From an uncultured Eubacteriales bacterium (GTDB lineage Bacteria > Bacillota > Clostridia > Christensenellales > Aristaeellaceae), in NCBI GenBank assembly GCA_902777335.1, contig CACYTF010000005.1, positions 1 to 64,000 on the forward strand: 64,000 nucleotides of DNA. Direction: 5' to 3'. Shown here piece after piece: positions 35,172 to 44,040 of this stretch. The notes beneath the pieces are model-generated. The model had not been told where the DNA came from. It worked only from the letters and a program-made list of their open reading frames with translations, and did no database searches. The position numbers were made by a program, and so were the translations under genes. The first letter of the stretch is position 1, and the number at the start of each line of letters is the position of its first letter.

Positions 35172-35501
35172 CTACAGGAAATCCTCGCGCATCGGCGCGA
35201 ACATGTCCAGCAGCACGCCCTTCTCCAGGCACACGGTGCCGTGGGGCACGCCCGACGGGAGGGCCAGCGTGTCCCCGGGGCCGACCTCCACCGGCTCGCC
35301 GTCTATGGTGAAGCGGAACCGGCCGGACAGCACGTAGGTGTTCTGGCAGTGGGGGTGGCTGTGCACGCTGCCGGCGCTGCCCTTTTCAAAGTGGACCTCG
35401 ACCACCATCAGCTGCTCGGTGTGGGCCAGCACCCGGCGAAAGACGCCGCCGCCCAGGTCCCGGAGCTCTGCCTCGCTGTGATACACGATGTTCGCCTTCA
35501 T
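35172..35501 (-). CDS. small cupin-domain protein
   Basis: The 109-residue protein is a single cupin barrel: GSAGSVHSHPHCQNTYVLSG carries the metal-binding H-x-H and later E/Q-H type positions, and GDTLALPSGVPHGTVCLEKG has the second motif with its His. It may be a sugar- or metal-related isomerase or binding protein; pectin-related cupins (KdgF-like) look similar, which would fit the uronate island nearby, but this is not proven. ATG at 35501 is used because GAGGAGG lies just upstream; the ATG at 35507 overlaps that site. Confidence 0.83.
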   Translation of the reverse strand: MKANIVYHSEAELRDLGGGVFRRVLAHTEQLMVVEVHFEKGSAGSVHSHPHCQNTYVLSGRFRFTIDGEPVEVGPGDTLALPSGVPHGTVCLEKGVLLDMFAPMREDFL

Positions 35502-35516
35502 GGTCATCCTCCTCGT

Positions 35517-36047
35517 TCAATGGATCGTCCTTGCTTTATTGCCCATGTGCTTTTCGATGTACGCCCATAATTCGTCCGCCGGGGCGTCGGCCTGGCCGTC
35601 GGGCAGCAGGAACGCCCGGGCGGCGTTCACGTACAGGTACGCGCAGCCCTTCGCGCGAAAGGCCGCCTGCACGTCCTTCCAGGGCGCGTCCAGCTGTTCC
35701 TCGGCCTTCCGGTCGTTGGTCACGTGCACGCCCTCCCGGTTCAGCCGCACGGTGTACACGTTCCGGGCCGGCTTCAGCTCGTGGCGGAGCACCTGCATGT
35801 TCACCTGCGAAAAGAAGGTGCCGAAGTAGACCACCGGCAGGCCGACGCCCACCGCCAGCAGCACCGCGGCGATCATGCCGGACTGGGGCCTGCGGGAGAA
35901 GAGCGCCACGGCGGCGAACGCGATCATGATCAGCGCGAACACCGTGGGGCGCACCCACTTTTTGCGCAAGCGCAGCGTGTCGAACCGGCAGAAGCGCTTG
36001 AAGGTCTTCGCGTCCAGCCTGACGCGTACGGTGTATTCCTGGCCCAT
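35517..36047 (-). CDS. YcxB-like membrane protein
   Basis: The 176-residue protein has two close membrane helices (about residues 34-50 and 57-75) between an N-terminal beta segment (EYTVRVRLDAKTFKRFCRF) and a C-terminal domain with YTVRLNREGVHVTNDRKAEE and PWKDVQAAFRAKGCAYLYV. The latter pattern (W-x-D-V, then A-Y-L-Y) is that of the YcxB-like family. Function is unknown. It lies 22 bases after the AraC gene and 15 bases before the cupin gene, all on the minus strand. Confidence 0.75.
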   Translation of the reverse strand: MGQEYTVRVRLDAKTFKRFCRFDTLRLRKKWVRPTVFALIMIAFAAVALFSRRPQSGMIAAVLLAVGVGLPVVYFGTFFSQVNMQVLRHELKPARNVYTVRLNREGVHVTNDRKAEEQLDAPWKDVQAAFRAKGCAYLYVNAARAFLLPDGQADAPADELWAYIEKHMGNKARTIH

Positions 36048-36068
36048 ATGTATCCCTCCTCGCCCGCG

Positions 36069-36965
36069 TCACTGCGCGGGCGATTCCAGCTTCACGCCGC
36101 TTTCGGCGCTGCTGGCGCATTCCCTGGGGCTGACGCCGTAGGTCTGGCGAAAGGCCCGGTAGAACGCGCTGTAATCGGAAAAGCCGCACTCGTGGCAGCT
36201 CTCGGTGATGCCCGCGCCGTGGGTGATCATCATGTAGGCGGCGTCCAGCCGCTTGCGCCGGATGCACTCCGCCGGCGTCATGCCGGTGACCAGCTTGAAC
36301 TGGCGGGTGAGCGTGTTCTTGTCCATGAAGAACTGCTCCGACAGCGCGGTGATGGAGAGCTCGTCCTTCAGGTGGGCGGAGATGTAGTCGTAGACGGCCA
36401 TGATCTCCTTGTAGCGCTGGGCATTGCGGTGGGGGAGGCCGCCGGCCCCGATGGAGAACGCCCGGCTGATGTGGATCAGCAGCTGGGCCATCACCAGACG
36501 GTTCAGCGAGGCGCTGTCCATGTCGTTCAGCTGCTTTTCGTGCAGCAGCGAGAACAGCATGCCCAGCATCAGCTCGTAGGTCTCCGCGTCCGGCGTGATC
36601 ATGTTCCGGCCCTGCAGGTCCTGGGCGGTGAGGTTGCGCACGCGGGGCAGCAGGCCCTTCAGCGAATCGATGAAGCCGGGGTTCACCCACAGCACGAAGC
36701 GCTCCACCACCAGCCCCGGCACGGCCACGTCGGAATAGTGCACCTGCCCCGGCGCGATCAGAAGCAGCGACCCCGGGCTCAGCCGGAAGCGCCGCCCGTC
36801 CACCATGTAGCTGACGCCCTCCACGCGGGGGAAGTAGATCTCGTAGAAGTCGTGGGAGTGGGGGCTGATGTAGCCCGAGGCGGTGTCCATGCGGTGGAAG
36901 ATCTCAAAATCGTCCTGCTGCATGACCTGACGGACAACAAATGGCGAGATATAGGACAAATTCAT
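36069..36965 (-). CDS. AraC-family transcriptional regulator
   Basis: The 298-residue protein has an N-terminal cupin-like sensing domain (SPHSHDFYEIYFPRVEGVSY, then GSLLLIAPGQVHYSDV) and a C-terminal AraC DNA-binding domain with two helix-turn-helix units (LSITALSEQFFMDKNTLTRQ and GITESCHECGFSDYSAFYRA, ending FRQTYGVSPREC). It is divergently placed next to the TRAP transporter gene that opens the uronate island, so it most likely senses a hexuronate or a breakdown intermediate and activates those genes. The sensed molecule is inferred from position only. Confidence 0.92.
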   Translation of the reverse strand: MNLSYISPFVVRQVMQQDDFEIFHRMDTASGYISPHSHDFYEIYFPRVEGVSYMVDGRRFRLSPGSLLLIAPGQVHYSDVAVPGLVVERFVLWVNPGFIDSLKGLLPRVRNLTAQDLQGRNMITPDAETYELMLGMLFSLLHEKQLNDMDSASLNRLVMAQLLIHISRAFSIGAGGLPHRNAQRYKEIMAVYDYISAHLKDELSITALSEQFFMDKNTLTRQFKLVTGMTPAECIRRKRLDAAYMMITHGAGITESCHECGFSDYSAFYRAFRQTYGVSPRECASSAESGVKLESPAQ

Positions 36966-36995
36966 CCGCGCGCCGCTCCCTTCCTTTTGCTCAGT

Positions 36996-37024
36996 ATTAT
37001 ACCTGATTTTGATGTTTTTTGCAA
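36996..37024 (-). promoter_or_regulatory. promoter of the AraC gene
   Basis: Minus strand TTGCAA (37019-37024), 17-base spacer and perfect TATAAT (36996-37001), 31 bases before the start codon. Confidence 0.75.
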
Positions 37025-37176
37025 TGTTGTTCGTGATAAAAACTATAGACTTTCACCCATAAATGTGATTAAATATATCCGTCGGGTTTACAAGACGGCA
37101 ACAAGACTGGTAAATCCGTCCGAAACCGAATCCTTGCGGCACAGCCGCTGGAATAATAAAAAGGAGGATCCTCTCA
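37025..37176 (+). promoter_or_regulatory. A+T-rich regulatory region and leader of the TRAP/uronate operon
   Basis: A weak promoter is possible (TAGACT at 37046 and TAAATA at 37070, spacer 18), as expected for an AraC-activated gene. The leader holds two small hairpins: CCGTC (37079-37083) with GACGG (37094-37098), and GCGGC (37136-37140) with GCCGC (37144-37148). AAAAGGAGG precedes the start. I recognise no known riboswitch. Confidence 0.45.
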
Positions 37177-38166
37177 ATGAAGAAGCTGTTTAGTATCGTT
37201 CTCGTGCTGGCCATGATCCTGGCCTGCTCCGCGGCGCTGGCCGAGGAACCCATCACCCTGACCTATTCCGAAGTCAACCCGCTGGACGGCACCATCGTCG
37301 GCGAAATGGCCAAGGCCTTCAAGGAGAAGACCGAAGAGCTGACAGGCGGCTCCGTCGTCATCGACATCCAGGCCGGCGGCGTGCTGGGCTCTGAGGACCA
37401 GATTCTGGACAACCTGCTGGGCGGCGGCAACATCACCGACGTCGGCCGCTTCTCCGCCTTCGCCTTCACCCAGTACGGCTGTGACAAGGCCAAGCTGCTG
37501 TCCATCCCCTACACCTTCGTGAGCGAGGATCACTTCTGGAATTTCGCCGCCAGCGATCTGGCCAAGGAATTCCTGAACGAGCCTGAAGAGCTGGGCCTGG
37601 GCATGAAGGGCCTGTGCTACGGCGAAGAGGGCTTCCGCCACTTCTTCTTCACCAAGCAGGTCAACGGCCTGGACGACATCAAGGGTATGAAGCTGCGCGT
37701 CTCCAGCGACCCCGTCATGACCGGCATGGTCAGCGGCCTGGGCGCTTCCGCCACCACCGTTCCCTTCACCGAGCTGTACAGCGCGCTGCAGACCGGCGTT
37801 GTCGACGGCGCTGAGCAGCCGATCGCCAACTACCTGTCCAACGCCTTCCAGGAGGTCGCCCCCTTCGTCATCAAGGACGGCCACACCCTGGGCGCCATCC
37901 AGATCGTCATCACCGACGCCGCGCTGGCGAAGCTGAGCGACGAGCAGCAGGCCGCCATCCAGGAGGCCGCCGATTACGCCTCCCTGGTCTGCAAGCAGAA
38001 GGTTGCCGAGATCGAAGGCACGACCTACGACAAGCTGGCTGAGGCCGGTGTGACCGTGGTCGAGGTCGAGGACAAGGCGCCCTGGGTCGCCGCCTGCCAG
38101 CAGGTCATCGACGAGAACACCGCTACTCAGGCCGAGCTGTATCAGCAGATCGTGGCCATGCAGTAA
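37177..38166 (+). CDS. dctP: TRAP transporter substrate-binding protein DctP
   Basis: This is the extracellular binding protein of a tripartite ATP-independent transporter. The 329-residue protein has a signal peptide (residues 1-22, ending ALAEE) and the DctP pattern. That pattern includes AGGVLGSEDQILDNLLGGGN, KGMKLRVSSDPVMTGMVSGL with the conserved Arg that binds the substrate carboxylate, and YSALQTGVVDGAEQPIANYL. It stands first in an operon of hexuronate genes, so the ligand is likely glucuronate or galacturonate. A terminator-like hairpin after it should make binding protein exceed the membrane parts. Confidence 0.95.
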   Translation: MKKLFSIVLVLAMILACSAALAEEPITLTYSEVNPLDGTIVGEMAKAFKEKTEELTGGSVVIDIQAGGVLGSEDQILDNLLGGGNITDVGRFSAFAFTQYGCDKAKLLSIPYTFVSEDHFWNFAASDLAKEFLNEPEELGLGMKGLCYGEEGFRHFFFTKQVNGLDDIKGMKLRVSSDPVMTGMVSGLGASATTVPFTELYSALQTGVVDGAEQPIANYLSNAFQEVAPFVIKDGHTLGAIQIVITDAALAKLSDEQQAAIQEAADYASLVCKQKVAEIEGTTYDKLAEAGVTVVEVEDKAPWVAACQQVIDENTATQAELYQQIVAMQ

Positions 38167-38196
38167 GCGCAACGCCAATATTGCCGAACCCGAGGG

Positions 38197-38228
38197 GGCG
38201 CAGGGATTAACCCCTGCGCCTTTTCTTT
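38197..38228 (+). terminator. partial terminator after dctP
   Basis: GGCGCAGGG and CCCTGCGCC form a 9-bp stem with a 6-base loop, followed by TTTTCTTT. It separates dctP from dctQ within one gene set, a usual way to raise binding-protein levels. Confidence 0.85.
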
Positions 38229-38258
38229 ACCTTGAACAGCCTCGAGGAGGAAGAGACA

Positions 38259-38804
38259 ATGCCTTCTGTATTCAAGACCCTCGAAAAGATCAGGCCGCTG
38301 TACGATTGGACATACAAAATCATCATGTTCATCTGCAAGCTGCTTCTGATCGGGGATATCGTCATTACCACATGGGCGGTGCTGGGCCGCTATGTCCCCT
38401 TCATCGACGACCCGCACTGGTCGGAGGAGATCGTGCTGACCTTCATGGTCTACATGGCGGTGCTCTCCGCCACGCTGGCCATACGCAAGCGCGCCCACAT
38501 CCGCATGACCTCGTTTGACAACAAGCTTCCCAAGCGCGCCATACAGGTGCTCGACCTGGCCGCCGACCTGGCGGTGATGGCGCTGGGCGTGGTGCTGTTG
38601 ATCTACGGCATCAAGTCCGTCAACTCGCCGCTGAGCCTGCGCGGGCACTACGCGTCGCTGCCCAACCTCAGCAAGATGTGGCAGTACCTGCCCGTGCCGA
38701 TCGCGGGCCTGGGCATGATCGTGTTTGAACTGGAGCAGGTCTTCCTGCGCATCGAGGATTTCTTCATCAAAGACGATGATAAAAAGGAGGTGACCGGCGC
38801 ATGA
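38259..38804 (+). CDS. dctQ: TRAP transporter small permease DctQ
   Basis: The 181-residue protein has four hydrophobic segments (about residues 20-45, 58-75, 95-115, 140-158), with WSEEIVLTFMVYMAVLSATL, which is typical for the small TRAP subunit, and the later RKRAHIRM. It forms the membrane complex with DctM. ATG at 38259 follows GAGGAGG; an upstream in-frame TTG overlaps that site region and is not used. It overlaps dctM by ATGA. Confidence 0.93.
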   Translation: MPSVFKTLEKIRPLYDWTYKIIMFICKLLLIGDIVITTWAVLGRYVPFIDDPHWSEEIVLTFMVYMAVLSATLAIRKRAHIRMTSFDNKLPKRAIQVLDLAADLAVMALGVVLLIYGIKSVNSPLSLRGHYASLPNLSKMWQYLPVPIAGLGMIVFELEQVFLRIEDFFIKDDDKKEVTGA

Positions 38805-40102
38805 ACGCTGAGACCCTTTCCACGCTCATACTGCTGGGCAGCTTCCTTCTGATGGTGTTCCTGCGCTTCCCGATCGCCTATTCCGTGGGCATCTCCACGG
38901 TGCTGTGCCTGATCAGCATGGGCGAGCAGCTGACGACCCTTCCGACGCAGATGGTCAAGGGCGTCTGGTCCTTCAGCCTGATGGCGGTGCCCTTCTTCAT
39001 CACCATGGGCGTGCTGATGGGCTCCGGCGGCATATCGGAGAAGCTGATCGCGCTGGCCAACAGCCTGGTGGGCTGGATGCGCGGTGGACTGGCCATGGTG
39101 AACATCGTGGCCTCCTACTTCTTCGGCGGCATCTCCGGCTCCGCCGCGGCGGACACCGCGTCGCTGGGCTCCATACTGATCCCGATGATGGTGGACCAGG
39201 GCTACGACGCCGACTTCTCCACCGCCGTCACCATCACCTCCAGCTGCGAGGGCCTGCTGGTGCCCCCCAGCCACAACATGGTCATCTACGCCACCACCGC
39301 GGGCGGCATCTCCGTGGGCGCGCTGTTCATGGCGGGCTACCTGCCCGGCGCGATACTGGCCCTCAGCCTGATGGTGGGCAGCTACATCATCTCCGTCAAG
39401 CGCAACTACCCCAAGGGCGAGCCCTTCTCCGTCACGCGCTTTCTGAAGCAGCTGGGCACCTCGTTCTGGGCCCTGGCCGCGATACTGATCGTGGTCGTGG
39501 GCGTGGTCGGCGGCGTGTTCACCGCCACCGAGTCCGCCGCCATCGCGGTCATCTATTCGCTGGTCGTGTCCGTGTTCATCTACAAGGGCCTGAACTGGAA
39601 GGGCGTGTGGCAGAACCTGGAGCACTGCATCGAGACGCTGTCCATCGTGCTGATACTGATCGCCATGTCCGCGGCCTTCGGCTATTGCCTGACGAAGCTC
39701 CACGTGCCGGCGAAGGCGGCCACGCTGATCACCAGCATCTCTTCCAGCCCCGTGGTCATCGCGCTGCTGTTGAACCTGATCCTGCTGGTGCTGGGCATGA
39801 TCATGGACATGGCGCCGATCATACTGATCGCGACGCCGATCCTGCTGCCCGTGGCGACGGGCATCGGCATCAGCCCCATCCAGTTTGGCATCATGATCGT
39901 GCTGAACTGCGGCATCGGTCTTCTGACGCCGCCCGTGGGCGCGGTGCTGTTCATCGGCTCCGCCGTGGCGAAGCTGCCCATGGAGAAGGTCGTCAAGGCC
40001 ACGCTGCCCTTCTACCTGTGCATGCTGATCGCGCTGCTGCTGATCACGTTTATCCCGCAGATCTCCCTGTGGCTGCCCAGCCTGTTCGGCTACGCCATGT
40101 AA
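38801..40102 (+). CDS. dctM: TRAP transporter large permease DctM
   Basis: DctM is the sodium-coupled transport subunit. The 433-residue protein is mainly hydrophobic with about 12 helices and has the family signs: FLRFPIAYSVGISTVLCL at the start, YFFGGISGSAAADTASLGSI near residue 104, SCEGLLVPPSHNMVIYATTA near residue 147, TATESAAIAVIYSLVVSV, and ILLPVATGIGISPIQFGIM and GLLTPPVGAVLF near the end. Its ATG overlaps the dctQ stop. With dctP and dctQ it should import hexuronates. Confidence 0.95.
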   Translation: MNAETLSTLILLGSFLLMVFLRFPIAYSVGISTVLCLISMGEQLTTLPTQMVKGVWSFSLMAVPFFITMGVLMGSGGISEKLIALANSLVGWMRGGLAMVNIVASYFFGGISGSAAADTASLGSILIPMMVDQGYDADFSTAVTITSSCEGLLVPPSHNMVIYATTAGGISVGALFMAGYLPGAILALSLMVGSYIISVKRNYPKGEPFSVTRFLKQLGTSFWALAAILIVVVGVVGGVFTATESAAIAVIYSLVVSVFIYKGLNWKGVWQNLEHCIETLSIVLILIAMSAAFGYCLTKLHVPAKAATLITSISSSPVVIALLLNLILLVLGMIMDMAPIILIATPILLPVATGIGISPIQFGIMIVLNCGIGLLTPPVGAVLFIGSAVAKLPMEKVVKATLPFYLCMLIALLLITFIPQISLWLPSLFGYAM

Positions 40103-40120
40103 TAAGCGAGGTGCAACGCT

Positions 40121-41197
40121 ATGAAAATGACATTCCGCTGGTACGGCTCCGGGTCCGATCCGATACCGCTGAAGTACGTGAAGCAGATTCCCGGCATGAC
40201 GGGCCTGATGGGCCTTCTGGACAAGCCCGCCGGCGTGGACTGGCCGGAGGAGGAGTTCAAAGCCCTGGTGGACGAGGTGCACGCCGCGGGGCTGGAGCTT
40301 GAGGTCATCGAGAGCGTGAACGTTCACGAGGACATCAAGATGGGCCTGCCCACGCGGGACGAGTACATCGACAACTACATCTCCACCGTGCGCATGCTGG
40401 CCCGCAACGGCGTGAAGGTGGTCATCTACAACTTCATGCCGGTTTTCGACTGGCTGCGCACCGACCTGGCCCGGGTAATCCCGGAGGACGGCAGCAACAG
40501 CCTGTATTTCGACGAGAAGGACCTGGGCGAGATGGGGCCGCTTGAGATCGTGCGCAAGACCGCCGAGGACAGCCACGGCTTCAGCCTGCCCGGCTGGGAG
40601 CCGGAGCGCCTGGCGCTGCTGGAGAAGACGCTGAAGCAGTACGAGGGCATGACCGGGGACGACCTGCGCCGCCACTACAAGTACTTCCTGGACGCCGTGA
40701 TCCCGGTGTGCGAGGAGGTGGGCGTGCGCATGGCCTGCCACCCGGACGACCCGGCCTGGCCCATCTTCGGCCTGCCGCGCATCGCCCACAGCCAGGCGGA
40801 CTTCGACAAGATCGTAAAGCTGCACGACAGCCCGGCCAACACCGTGTGCCTGTGCACCGGCTCCCTGGGCTCAAACCCCGAAAACGACGTGGTCGCCGCC
40901 ATCCGCCACTTTGGCGCCATGGACCGCATCGGCGCCATGCACGTGCGCAACGTGAAGTTCCTGGGCCACCACCACTTCCGCGAGGCCGCGCACCTGTCCA
41001 GCACCGGCGATCTGGACATGTACGCCATCATGAAGGCCATCTACGACACCTGCCCCGACACCTATGTGCGCCCCGACCACGGGCGCATGATCTGGGACGA
41101 GGTCGGCCGCCCCGGCTACGGCCTGTACGACCGCGCCCTGGGCGCGACGTACCTGAATGGGCTGTGGGAGGCGATTGTTAGAACAAATAATGGATAA
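40121..41197 (+). CDS. uxuA: mannonate dehydratase
   Basis: UxuA dehydrates D-mannonate to 2-keto-3-deoxygluconate. The 358-residue protein starts [20 protein letters not shown] and has [35 protein letters not shown]-type residues (here [14 protein letters not shown]), [31 protein letters not shown] and [11 protein letters not shown], which carries metal-binding residues. It belongs to the short UxuA branch typical of Bacillota. Its last four codons (N-N-G-stop) lie inside a 19-bp inverted repeat, so the element may have replaced the original tail. Confidence 0.96.
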   Translation: MKMTFRWYGSGSDPIPLKYVKQIPGMTGLMGLLDKPAGVDWPEEEFKALVDEVHAAGLELEVIESVNVHEDIKMGLPTRDEYIDNYISTVRMLARNGVKVVIYNFMPVFDWLRTDLARVIPEDGSNSLYFDEKDLGEMGPLEIVRKTAEDSHGFSLPGWEPERLALLEKTLKQYEGMTGDDLRRHYKYFLDAVIPVCEEVGVRMACHPDDPAWPIFGLPRIAHSQADFDKIVKLHDSPANTVCLCTGSLGSNPENDVVAAIRHFGAMDRIGAMHVRNVKFLGHHHFREAAHLSSTGDLDMYAIMKAIYDTCPDTYVRPDHGRMIWDEVGRPGYGLYDRALGATYLNGLWEAIVRTNNG

Positions 41198-41258
41198 TGG
41201 AAAATGTACCGAGTGAAAGCAAATGGATTGACATACGCAATTTTCCATTATCCATTAT
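41187..41258. repeat. 19-bp perfect inverted repeat (MITE-like) between uxuA and uxuB
   Basis: Arms at 41187-41205 (ATAATGGATAATGGAAAAT) and 41240-41258 are exact reverse complements around 34 bases. The arms are A+T-rich, unlike the neighbouring genes, and contain the short repeat TAATGGA/TAATGGA. The element is 72 bases long and carries the uxuA stop codon; it encodes nothing and has no T run typical of a terminator. Confidence 0.92.
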
Positions 41259-41285
41259 CTGACGATTATTGGAGGTTGAACAACC

Positions 41286-42893
41286 ATGCAATTATCCTAC
41301 AACGGTTTGCAGGACCGCGCCGCTTGGGAAGCCGCCGGCGTGAAGCTGCCGGGGCATGACTGGAAGGCCATGTGCGCCGAGACGGAGGAGAGGCCGGTTT
41401 GGGTCCACTTCGGGGCGGGCAACATATTCCGCATATTCATCGCGGGGCTGATGCAGAAGCTGCTGGACGCGGGCGAGGCCAAGGCGGGCATCGTGGCGGT
41501 GGAGACCTTCGACAGCGAGGTCGTCGAGAAGATCTACGTGCCCCACGATTCGATGACCCTGGCCGTCAGCCTGCTGGCGGACGGCGGCATCGACAAGTCG
41601 GTGGTGGCCTCGGTCGCCAAGGGCGTTGTCGTCCGCGACCCGGCGGACTGGGAGGCGCTGAAGGCCATCTTCCGCAAGCCCTCGCTGCAGATGCTCTCCT
41701 TCACGATCACCGAGAAGGGCTACGCCCTGAGGGACATGAAGGGCGAGCTGAGCCCCATTGCGAAGGGCGACATCGAAGCGGGACCTGCGCACCCGGTCCA
41801 CGCCATGGGCGTGGTGGCGGCACTGCTGCTGGAGCGCTACAACGCGGGCGCGACGCCCATCGCCGTGGTGAGCATGGACAACTGCTCCCACAACGGCGAA
41901 AAGCTGCGCGCGGGGGTCACCGAGATCGCCCGGGCGTGGCACAAGAAGGGCTTCGTGACGGCGGACTTCATCGCGTGGCTGGAGGACGAGGCCAAGGTCT
42001 CCTTCCCGTGGAGCATGATCGATAAGATCACCCCGCGGCCCGCCGAGGCGGTTCAGAAGCAGCTCACCGCGCTGGGCATCGAGGACATGGCGCCCATCGT
42101 CACCGAGAAGCACACCTACATCGCGCCGTTCGTGAACGCCGAGGCGCCCCAGTACCTGGTGATCGAAGACCGCTTCCCCAACGGCAGGCCGCCGCTTGAA
42201 AAGGCCGGGGTCTACATGACCGACCGGGACACCGTGAACAAGACCGAGCGCATGAAGGTGACCACCTGCCTGAACCCGCTGCACACGGCGCTGGCGGTGT
42301 ACGGGTGTCTCTTGGGCTATGAGAAGATCTGCGACGAGATGCGCGACGGTGAGCTGGTGAAGCTCATCATGCGCATCGGCTACGACGAGGGCCTGCCGGT
42401 GGTGACCGACCCGGGCATACTCAGCCCGAAGGCGTTCATCGACGAGGTGGTCGAGCGGCGCTTCCCGAACCCGTTCATGCCGGACACGCCCCAGCGCATC
42501 GCCTGCGACACCAGCCAGAAGGTGCCGATCCGCTTCGGCGAGACCATCAAGAGCTACATGGCCGACCCGCAGAGAAATGCCGCGGACCTGAACTGCATAC
42601 CGCTGGCCATCGCCGGCTGGCTGCGCTACCTGCTGGGCGTGGACGACGGGGGAAACGCCATGCCCGTCAGCCCCGACCCGATGCTGCCGACGCTGCAGGC
42701 GGCCCTTGAGGGCGTGAAGCTGGGCGACCCCGACAGCGTGGACGGGAAGCTGGACGCGATACTATCAAACCCCAACCTGTTCGGCGTGAGCCTCATTGAC
42801 GCGGGGCTGGGCGGCAAGGTCACGGGCTATCTGAAGGAGCTGCTCGCCGGCCCCGGCGCGGTGCGCGCGACGCTTAAAAAGTATCTGGACTAA
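41286..42893 (+). CDS. uxuB: fructuronate reductase (mannitol dehydrogenase family)
   Basis: UxuB reduces D-fructuronate to D-mannonate with NADH. The 535-residue protein is a polyol-specific long-chain dehydrogenase: VHFGAGNIFRIFIAGLMQKL near residue 39 is the nucleotide-binding loop. VVSMDNCSHNGEKLRAGVTE and ITPRPAEAVQ are family markers, and KMKVTTCLNPLHTALA (here ERMKVTTCLNPLHTALAVYG) holds the catalytic Lys/Asn/His set. It lies between uxuA and kdgK, matching the glucuronate branch, while the other dehydrogenase in this island fits the galacturonate branch. Confidence 0.93.
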   Translation: MQLSYNGLQDRAAWEAAGVKLPGHDWKAMCAETEERPVWVHFGAGNIFRIFIAGLMQKLLDAGEAKAGIVAVETFDSEVVEKIYVPHDSMTLAVSLLADGGIDKSVVASVAKGVVVRDPADWEALKAIFRKPSLQMLSFTITEKGYALRDMKGELSPIAKGDIEAGPAHPVHAMGVVAALLLERYNAGATPIAVVSMDNCSHNGEKLRAGVTEIARAWHKKGFVTADFIAWLEDEAKVSFPWSMIDKITPRPAEAVQKQLTALGIEDMAPIVTEKHTYIAPFVNAEAPQYLVIEDRFPNGRPPLEKAGVYMTDRDTVNKTERMKVTTCLNPLHTALAVYGCLLGYEKICDEMRDGELVKLIMRIGYDEGLPVVTDPGILSPKAFIDEVVERRFPNPFMPDTPQRIACDTSQKVPIRFGETIKSYMADPQRNAADLNCIPLAIAGWLRYLLGVDDGGNAMPVSPDPMLPTLQAALEGVKLGDPDSVDGKLDAILSNPNLFGVSLIDAGLGGKVTGYLKELLAGPGAVRATLKKYLD

Positions 42894-42923
42894 AGCAGTT
42901 TTCATGAGAGGAAGGAGACCGAC

Positions 42924-44024
42924 ATGTTGAATCTGAATCTGAAGCCCGCCGGTTCGTGCCGCTACGACGCGGTGTCCCTGGGCGAGATCATGCTGAGGCT
43001 GGACCCCGGCGAGGGGCGCATCCGCACGGCCCGGGAGTTCAAAGCCTGGGAGGGCGGCGGCGAGTACAACGTGGTGCGCGGCCTGCACAAGTGCTTCGGC
43101 ATGAACACCGGCGTGCTGACCGCCTTCGCGAACAACGAGGTGGGCCGCCTGCTGAAGGACCTCATCGAGCAGGGCGGCGTGGACACGAGCCTGATCTACT
43201 GGAAGAAGACCGACGGCATCGGCCGCATCTGCCGCAACGGCCTGAACTTCACCGAGCGGGGCTTCGGCATCCGCGGCGCGGTGGGCTGCTCCGACCGGGC
43301 CAACACCGCCATCTCCCAGGCCACGCCCGAAGACTTTGACTTCGAGCATGTGTTCGGCGAGCTGGGCGTGCGCTGGCTGCACACCGGCGGCATCTACGCG
43401 GCGCTGTCGGAGCAGAGCTGTGAGACCGTCATCGAGGCCTGTAAGGTCGCCAAGAAGCACGGCACCGTCATCTCCTACGACCTGAACTACCGGCCCTCCA
43501 TGTGGTCCGCCATCGGCGGCATCGACAAGGCCCGGGAGGTCAACCGCGAGGTGGCCAAGTACGTGGACGTGATGATCGGCAACGAGGAGGACTTCACCGC
43601 CTGCCTGGGCCTGAAGGTGGAGGGCAACGACGAGAACCTGAAGACGCTGAACCTGGACGGCTACTACCGCATGATCGAGGAGGCCGCCCGCCAGTTCCCG
43701 AACTTCAAGGCCATCGCCACCACGCTGCGCACGGTCAAGACCGCCACGATCAACGACTGGAAGGCCATCTGCTGGGCCGACGGCCAGGTGCACATGTCCC
43801 ACGCCTTCGACAACTTGGAGGTCCTGGACCGCGTGGGCGGCGGCGATTCCTTCGCCTCCGGCCTGATCTACGGCCTGATGACCACCGGCGACCCCCAGCT
43901 GGCCGTGAACTACGGCGCGGCCCACGGCGCGCTGGCCATGACCACCCCCGGCGACACCAGCATGGCCAGCCTCGAGGAGGTCGAGGCCGTCGTAAAGGGC
44001 GGCGGCGCGCGAGTAAAGCGGTAA
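42924..44024 (+). CDS. kdgK: 2-keto-3-deoxygluconate kinase (PfkB family)
   Basis: KdgK phosphorylates 2-keto-3-deoxygluconate to KDPG. The 366-residue protein has PfkB features: SLGEIMLRLDPGEGRIRTAR near residue 15, EGGGEYNVVRGL near residue 43, YDLNYRPSMWS near residue 190, and the catalytic loop VGGGDSFASGLIYGLM near residue 305. The gene context (uxuA, uxuB, uxaC, aldolase) supports KDG as substrate. Its start follows GGAAGGAG. 366 residues is slightly longer than usual bacterial KdgK. Confidence 0.92.
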   Translation: MLNLNLKPAGSCRYDAVSLGEIMLRLDPGEGRIRTAREFKAWEGGGEYNVVRGLHKCFGMNTGVLTAFANNEVGRLLKDLIEQGGVDTSLIYWKKTDGIGRICRNGLNFTERGFGIRGAVGCSDRANTAISQATPEDFDFEHVFGELGVRWLHTGGIYAALSEQSCETVIEACKVAKKHGTVISYDLNYRPSMWSAIGGIDKAREVNREVAKYVDVMIGNEEDFTACLGLKVEGNDENLKTLNLDGYYRMIEEAARQFPNFKAIATTLRTVKTATINDWKAICWADGQVHMSHAFDNLEVLDRVGGGDSFASGLIYGLMTTGDPQLAVNYGAAHGALAMTTPGDTSMASLEEVEAVVKGGGARVKR

Positions 44025-44040
44025 GACAGGAGGGGAGAAA

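Noticed and set aside
37025-37176. Riboswitch in the TRAP operon leader
   Set aside because: Two small hairpins are present but no conserved core of a known riboswitch class could be recognised.
41187-41258. Inverted repeat as uxuA terminator
   Set aside because: The stem is A+T-rich with a 34-base loop and no T run, unlike the terminators elsewhere in the window; a repeat element fits better.
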